Shown piece by piece: positions 63,578-64,000 of a stretch of DNA of 64,000 bases. The notes under the pieces were generated by a model. The model was given only the letters and a program-made list of their open reading frames with translations. It ran no database searches and had not been told where the DNA came from. The stretch covers positions 62,001-126,000 of the forward strand of contig CAVXXB010000002.1 of assembly GCA_963765585.1 (NCBI GenBank), given 5' to 3'. The translations under genes were made by a program, and so were the position numbers. Origin of the DNA: CAVXXB01 sp963765585 (GTDB lineage: Bacteria > Calditrichota > Calditrichia > JAJRVZ01). Within the stretch, counting starts at the first letter, position 1; each line of letters starts with the position of its first letter.

Positions 63578-64000
63578 ATGGCAATTTCAAACAGAGTAAA
63601 AATATACAGTATACTGCTTCTGGCGATATTAGTTGTCTCCACCAGTGCAATTTTCATTCGTTGGGCCGATGATGTCTCGTCTCCGGTACTGGCATTTTAT
63701 CGTCTGCTCATAAGCGGACTCATTCTTTTAACAACCAACCTTATCATTATAAAAAAGAAACCCGTAAAAAAATTAGAATGGCATTGGCATTATATCCTGG
63801 CTGGTATTTTTCTGGCCCTGCATTTCATAACCTGGATTGGCGCACTAAAACTAACGACCATCGCCAACGCTATATTTTTGGGAACCACCCATCCGTTTTT
63901 TGCCGTTATTCTTTCAATTCTATTTCTCAAAGAAACCCCAAAAGGAACGGTCATTCCGATTTTTGTTCTCTGTCTTATTGGGATATATCTAATGGTCAGG
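63578..64000 (+). CDS. EamA/DMT-family transporter, N-terminal part (cut by window edge)
   Basis: 141 residues are inside the window. Four to five hydrophobic helices are visible (YSILLLAILVVSTSAIFIRW, FYRLLISGLILLTTNLIII, YILAGIFLALHFITWIGALK, TTIANAIFLGTTHPFFAVIL), with the EamA pattern of SPVLAFYRLL after helix 1 and TTHPFFAVILS near the end of helix 4. Such ten-helix exporters move amino acids or other small metabolites; the substrate is unknown. No Shine-Dalgarno sequence is strong, and the first ATG of the frame is at 63578. Confidence 0.8.
   Translation, partial: MAISNRVKIYSILLLAILVVSTSAIFIRWADDVSSPVLAFYRLLISGLILLTTNLIIIKKKPVKKLEWHWHYILAGIFLALHFITWIGALKLTTIANAIFLGTTHPFFAVILSILFLKETPKGTVIPIFVLCLIGIYLMVR

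Overview
The window looks like a chromosomal segment of a moderately AT-rich Gram-negative bacterium. An LptE-like lipoprotein, two Omp85-type barrels, a porin and several secreted lipoproteins or proteases imply an outer membrane. Periplasmic two-component propeller kinases, an EF-G2 paralogue and a short-form S-adenosylhomocysteine hydrolase suggest an uncultivated FCB-type lineage (Calditrichota, Marinimicrobia or KSB1-like). This assignment is inferred from gene families and general sequence style; no rRNA or tRNA gene was recognised.

Layout. 1-29.6 kb is read on the minus strand: a truncated family-2 glycosyltransferase, LptE-like lipoprotein, a receiver-less sigma-54 activator, EVE protein, imidazolonepropionase, HIT hydrolase, EF-G2, a 1580-residue propeller hybrid kinase, a zinc/cadmium ATPase with its ArsR/SmtB repressor and operator, S-adenosylhomocysteinase, an ECF sigma-methyltransferase fusion, then several broken genes (cyclase, RetSat-like oxidoreductase, an Ntn-hydrolase fusion), an Omp85 protein, a DUF2141 protein, an HtrA-like protease, a PlpD-like patatin and BioY. 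30.0-41.1 kb is read on the plus strand and forms a coherent signalling block: sigma-54 response regulator, porin, small PstS-like periplasmic protein, HAMP-GAF hybrid kinase with three receivers, CheR, receiver-less CheB, and a REC-Hpt-CheA-like kinase. 41.1-52.7 kb (minus) holds a REC-PAS-kinase-REC, a lone receiver and two large tandem sensor kinases that share one kinase core but are riddled with frameshifts. 53.3-57.8 kb (plus) carries a frameshifted glutamate dehydrogenase and a sensor / PEP-pyruvate-binding / nucleotidyltransferase protein. 58.2-63.1 kb (minus) carries an iodotyrosine-deiodinase-like nitroreductase, RpiA, phosphoglucose isomerase and an M48 lipoprotein. The right edge has a small unknown protein and a truncated EamA transporter.

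How the parts fit. The main theme is signal transduction: about ten kinases or regulators lie between 30 and 53 kb. The most unusual items are the ECF sigma-methyltransferase fusion upstream of ahcY (possibly an SAM/SAH-responsive regulator), the 30-41 kb chemosensory-like block, and the PEP-binding/nucleotidyltransferase protein next to glutamate dehydrogenase. Reading frames are intact in 1-17.6, 29-43 and 55.1-63.5 kb, but two stretches (17.7-28 kb and 43-55 kb) are full of indels. These could be decaying genes or a low-quality assembly, and the sequence alone does not decide. Intergenic DNA carries several families of short degenerate repeats, including a 67-bp element present twice and a 0.3-kb inverted repeat.
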